Assembly (NCBI GenBank): GCA_963668595.1
Contig: OY764876.1
Coordinates: 372,001 to 436,000 of the forward strand
Origin: GWE2-42-39 sp963668595
GTDB taxonomy: Bacteria; Bacteroidota; Bacteroidia; Bacteroidales; Prolixibacteraceae
Reading direction: 5' to 3'
Length of the DNA: 64,000 nucleotides
The notes under the pieces were generated by a model. It did no database searches. It was not told where the DNA came from and saw nothing but the letters and a program-made list of their open reading frames with translations. Of the stretch, positions 61,392 to 64,000 are shown in pieces. Made by a program: the position numbers and the translations under genes. Position 1 is the first letter of the stretch. Each line of letters opens with the position of its first letter.

Positions 61392-64000
61392 TTAAATTGA
61401 ATTATCAGTGGTATTTGTTCGTGCAATAATTGCCTGCCGCTTGCGGCCATCCATTAAAATTGACAATTCGTCTTTTAATTCAACATGGCGAATGAATGTT
61501 GTTTCTTCTTTGGCTTCTAGTTCATCGAGTATGTTCAAATTCAGACGAGCTTCGCGCGAACGGTGTGGTACCGAGAAATAGCCAACATTCATCGATGTTA
61601 CATTGTGAAAAAAGTGTGAACCCAACGAACTTTCAAGCGGAAAGTCAGGCAAGCCCATTTCGACAATAATTCGAGCTTTGGAAATGTTTGCCCATAAAAC
61701 AGGAACTCCTGTCAGCGGGTCGCGTGTTCCCCAACGTCCCGGTCCGATTAAAACGTATTCTTTACCCGCCTGATCCATTTGCTGGTTGATGCGAATAATT
61801 TCCTGGGCAATTTCGCGGGTTCGGGTTTTATCGAATGCTGACGGTTTTACGTAAACAATATCGCGGATTCCGGAAATTGCACCGTTGCCCATGCCCCGGT
61901 AGGCGTGCAGAATAACTTCTTTTTCGTTAAAATTCCGGAGGTCAACTTCCAGCTCTTCTTCATTCCGTATCAACGGCTTAATTTGTAATAAATAGAAGGT
62001 TGGATGGCCTCCTTTATCGCATTCTAAATCCACTGCGTATTCAATCTCAACCGGAGAGCCCATTGCTTCGCGGAAAAGGCGCAACAGAAACCGGATGGTG
62101 TCAGCCAGCGGAATGGAATTGTATTTCAGAATATTTGCAAAATCAACAACGCGAGGTCCTTTGGCGTTGATTCCCGGAACAAGACTGTCGTTTTCGCGGT
62201 GATATACCGAGGCGCAATGTTGCAGTATTCCGTCTTCTTCTGCTTCGGCCAGGGTGTATTTTCGGATAGCAGCTTCTTCTCCTTCATTTTCAATATTAAC
62301 CATGTCGCGTTCCATGTCGATGGCATAGAAAACTTTTTGAGAGCTGCTTACCAGATCGCGTACCGTATTGTGGTTGATGTCGGGATAGCGCGGACAGAAG
62401 CGGAAGGCGTTCTCGCCACCTACCACGTACATGCCCAGACCAATTGCTGCAACGGCAAAACCATCTTCGGGCTCCATGTACGAAACCGGATAGTAATTGA
62501 ATGACTGGGCTACTCCACTGATGGATGGATAGTACTTCTTATTATATTCGTGCCCCACTACTTCCTGAATGACGACAGCCATTTTTTCTTCTTCAATTTT
62601 ATAATGAACGGCATCGAAATAGGCAATCGCTTCTTCGGTAAATACACTGGCATAAACTAGTTTAACCGCTGTCTCAAGTTGCTGGTAGCGAACTTCCGGA
62701 TCCGGATGATTATTCGGAAGCAGGTAGGTGGCATACACTCCGGAAAAAGGCTGGAGCAGCGAATCTTCGAATAATCCCGATGAACGAACGGCAATGGGCT
62801 TGTCAACTTTTTCGATATACAAGCGAAGCCGCTCCTGCAAGGTGTCGCTCAGATTCGAATTCAGAAACATATTTTTGATATGCTCATAGCTGTTGTTGCT
62901 ATACACATCGTGGTAGAGCTCATTTATTTCGAGAAATTTATCGAATTCCATTGCGCCAATAATTGCTGTTGCCGGAATGCGAATATTTAAATGGGGAATT
63001 ACCTTTTTGAAATCGATATTTTCGATGAAGTTGCAAATAAATGCCAGACCACGGCCTTTTCCTCCCAGTGAGCCTTTTCCCATTCGAACGATGAGTCTTT
63101 CGCATGAAAGCAGGTTCGCATCGAAATTAATAATTCGTCCGCGCATTTTGGCAATACGGGTTTTCTCGAAAACATTGAGACAAAACTGGCGCAGTTCTTC
63201 CGGATTTTTAAAATCTTCGAGCCGAACTGGTTTCAATTGCTCGGCAATAGTAATTTCGCCACGGGCAATAAGCCAGGTTGAAAATGAATTCCGCCGGCCA
63301 TGGTAAATCAGCGCTTCATCCGGAATTGTTCGAAACATTTCTTCGAACTCGCTCAGGGTGCGGGCACTCATAATTGGGGTTCCCGACAAATCTTTGAATA
63401 CAAAATTTCCGAAACCCAGATGTTTGTATATAAAATTGTGGATATCGAGCGACAGACTTTCCGAGTTTTTGTTGATGAATCCGGCTCCAATTCCTTTGGC
63501 TTTTTGTGCGTTGCAAACATTGTGGCTTTGCAGCAAAACCGGAATCGGGTAGCGCATGGAACTGATTACATATTTTAGCAGATCGACTCCCGCACTGTCG
63601 TCAATAATTCCATTGCGGGGGAACGAAACATCGGAAATAACGGCCAGTAAATATTTCTTGTATTTGTTGATGATGTTAACAGCATCTTCGTAATTGCTGA
63701 CAAGAATAACCTTCGGACGAGCCCGCATTTTCAGGATCATATTTAGTTCGTCGTTGGTATTGTCTTCAATCAGGTTTTGGGTTTGCGTCATTACCGTGGT
63801 GTACAACAATGGCAAATAGCGTGAGTAATACTGAATGGAGTCTTCAACAAGCAAAATAACCCGAACGCTCCCCAGTTTTGTGTCAGCTTCAAGGTTTTTG
63901 AGGTCTTCCACATATTTAATCATGGCAAGGAAAACGTTGGAATTACCATTCCACACAAACACTTTGTCAATCGACGGGTAGGTTTCTGCTGTTTCCTGAA
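61392..64000 (-). CDS. PEP synthase-like protein with N-terminal receiver-like region, 5' partial
   Basis: At least 869 residues; the frame stays open to the window edge, so the start is outside. The N-terminal part has a response-regulator-like section (VRVILLVEDSIQYYSRYLP, AVISDVSFPRNG, VPVLLQSHN-type). It is followed by the PEP/pyruvate-binding ATP-grasp domain (MGKGSLGGKGRGLAFI, KPIAVRSSGLFEDSL, GVYATYL). The C-terminal segment (LIGPGRWGTRDPLTGVPV) is conserved in this Bacteroidota family. No mobile phosphohistidine domain is obvious, so it may not be a classical PEP synthase. Its function is inferred only. Confidence 0.85.
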   Translation of the reverse strand, partial: QETAETYPSIDKVFVWNGNSNVFLAMIKYVEDLKNLEADTKLGSVRVILLVEDSIQYYSRYLPLLYTTVMTQTQNLIEDNTNDELNMILKMRARPKVILVSNYEDAVNIINKYKKYLLAVISDVSFPRNGIIDDSAGVDLLKYVISSMRYPIPVLLQSHNVCNAQKAKGIGAGFINKNSESLSLDIHNFIYKHLGFGNFVFKDLSGTPIMSARTLSEFEEMFRTIPDEALIYHGRRNSFSTWLIARGEITIAEQLKPVRLEDFKNPEELRQFCLNVFEKTRIAKMRGRIINFDANLLSCERLIVRMGKGSLGGKGRGLAFICNFIENIDFKKVIPHLNIRIPATAIIGAMEFDKFLEINELYHDVYSNNSYEHIKNMFLNSNLSDTLQERLRLYIEKVDKPIAVRSSGLFEDSLLQPFSGVYATYLLPNNHPDPEVRYQQLETAVKLVYASVFTEEAIAYFDAVHYKIEEEKMAVVIQEVVGHEYNKKYYPSISGVAQSFNYYPVSYMEPEDGFAVAAIGLGMYVVGGENAFRFCPRYPDINHNTVRDLVSSSQKVFYAIDMERDMVNIENEGEEAAIRKYTLAEAEEDGILQHCASVYHRENDSLVPGINAKGPRVVDFANILKYNSIPLADTIRFLLRLFREAMGSPVEIEYAVDLECDKGGHPTFYLLQIKPLIRNEEELEVDLRNFNEKEVILHAYRGMGNGAISGIRDIVYVKPSAFDKTRTREIAQEIIRINQQMDQAGKEYVLIGPGRWGTRDPLTGVPVLWANISKARIIVEMGLPDFPLESSLGSHFFHNVTSMNVGYFSVPHRSREARLNLNILDELEAKEETTFIRHVELKDELSILMDGRKRQAIIARTNTTDNSI

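Overview
The window looks like a chromosomal segment of a Bacteroidota bacterium, probably an anaerobic to facultative Bacteroidales/Marinilabiliales-type organism. The evidence is the gene content (DUF4251, GH92, BlaI/M56 pair, DUF5106 thioredoxin, AsnA, GRP sugar transporter, Rnf gene order) and several TAnnTTTG-type -7 promoter elements. The genus assignment is inference. Both edges cut genes: cydA at the left and a PEP-synthase-like gene at the right.

Layout. 1-2.6 kb: cytochrome bd oxidase (cydA, cydB) plus a 38-codon CydX-like ORF and a terminator. 2.6-9.1 kb: SIMPL protein, a DUF1016/YhcG nuclease gene broken by two one-base losses in T runs, an AddB-like nuclease and a DUF5106 thioredoxin. 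9.5-13 kb: trimeric NAD-linked [FeFe] hydrogenase (hydC-hydB-hydA) with an unusually compact HydB. 13.0-13.3 kb: a cluster of REP-like hairpins. 13.3-14.9 kb: GNAT acetyltransferase and serine hydrolase. 15-22.9 kb: a defence island on the minus strand, XRE regulator-hsdR-GxxExxY-hsdS-prrC-like-hsdM, whose downstream edge abuts a truncated sugar-isomerase pseudogene. The prrC-like product carries an ABC ATPase core and an Arg-Glu-His triad with the spacing of the E. coli anticodon nuclease.

23.3-28.1 kb is an accessory stretch. Three little-connected genes (Gly-rich orphan, DUF4332 protein, AraC/GyrI regulator) lie between long non-coding arrays made of the same shuffled repeat modules. 28.1-34.0 kb is a complete rnf operon (RseC-like, rnfB, C, D, G, E, A), interrupted between rnfC and rnfD by a four-helix-bundle ORF flanked by AT-rich inverted repeats. 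34.3-42.5 kb: recG, an ABC ATPase, ATP:cobalamin adenosyltransferase, a DUF2795 protein, a BlaI/M56 sensor pair lying between a DUF4251 gene and a truncated direct copy of its tail, and rsgA.

42.5-47.6 kb: secreted glycoside hydrolases (GH51, GH43, GH92). 47.7 kb: tRNA-Arg(UCU). Then asnA, an MFS transporter and a helical-repeat protein. 52.1-55.8 kb is a probable ribose/ADP-ribose salvage operon (ribokinase, lipoprotein ADP-ribosylglycohydrolase, GRP sugar transporter). The end holds an MBL hydrolase, an RsmI-like methylase, a MORN-like lipoprotein, a CdsB/UPF0597 enzyme, an M28 peptidase and the partial PEP-synthase-like gene.

Together the energy genes describe a cell that can respire oxygen with a high-affinity bd oxidase and can also balance NADH, ferredoxin and H2 through the hydrogenase and Rnf. 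The most interesting accessory system is the type I restriction locus with its embedded tRNA-cleaving guard. All family assignments are from reading motifs; no database search was possible.
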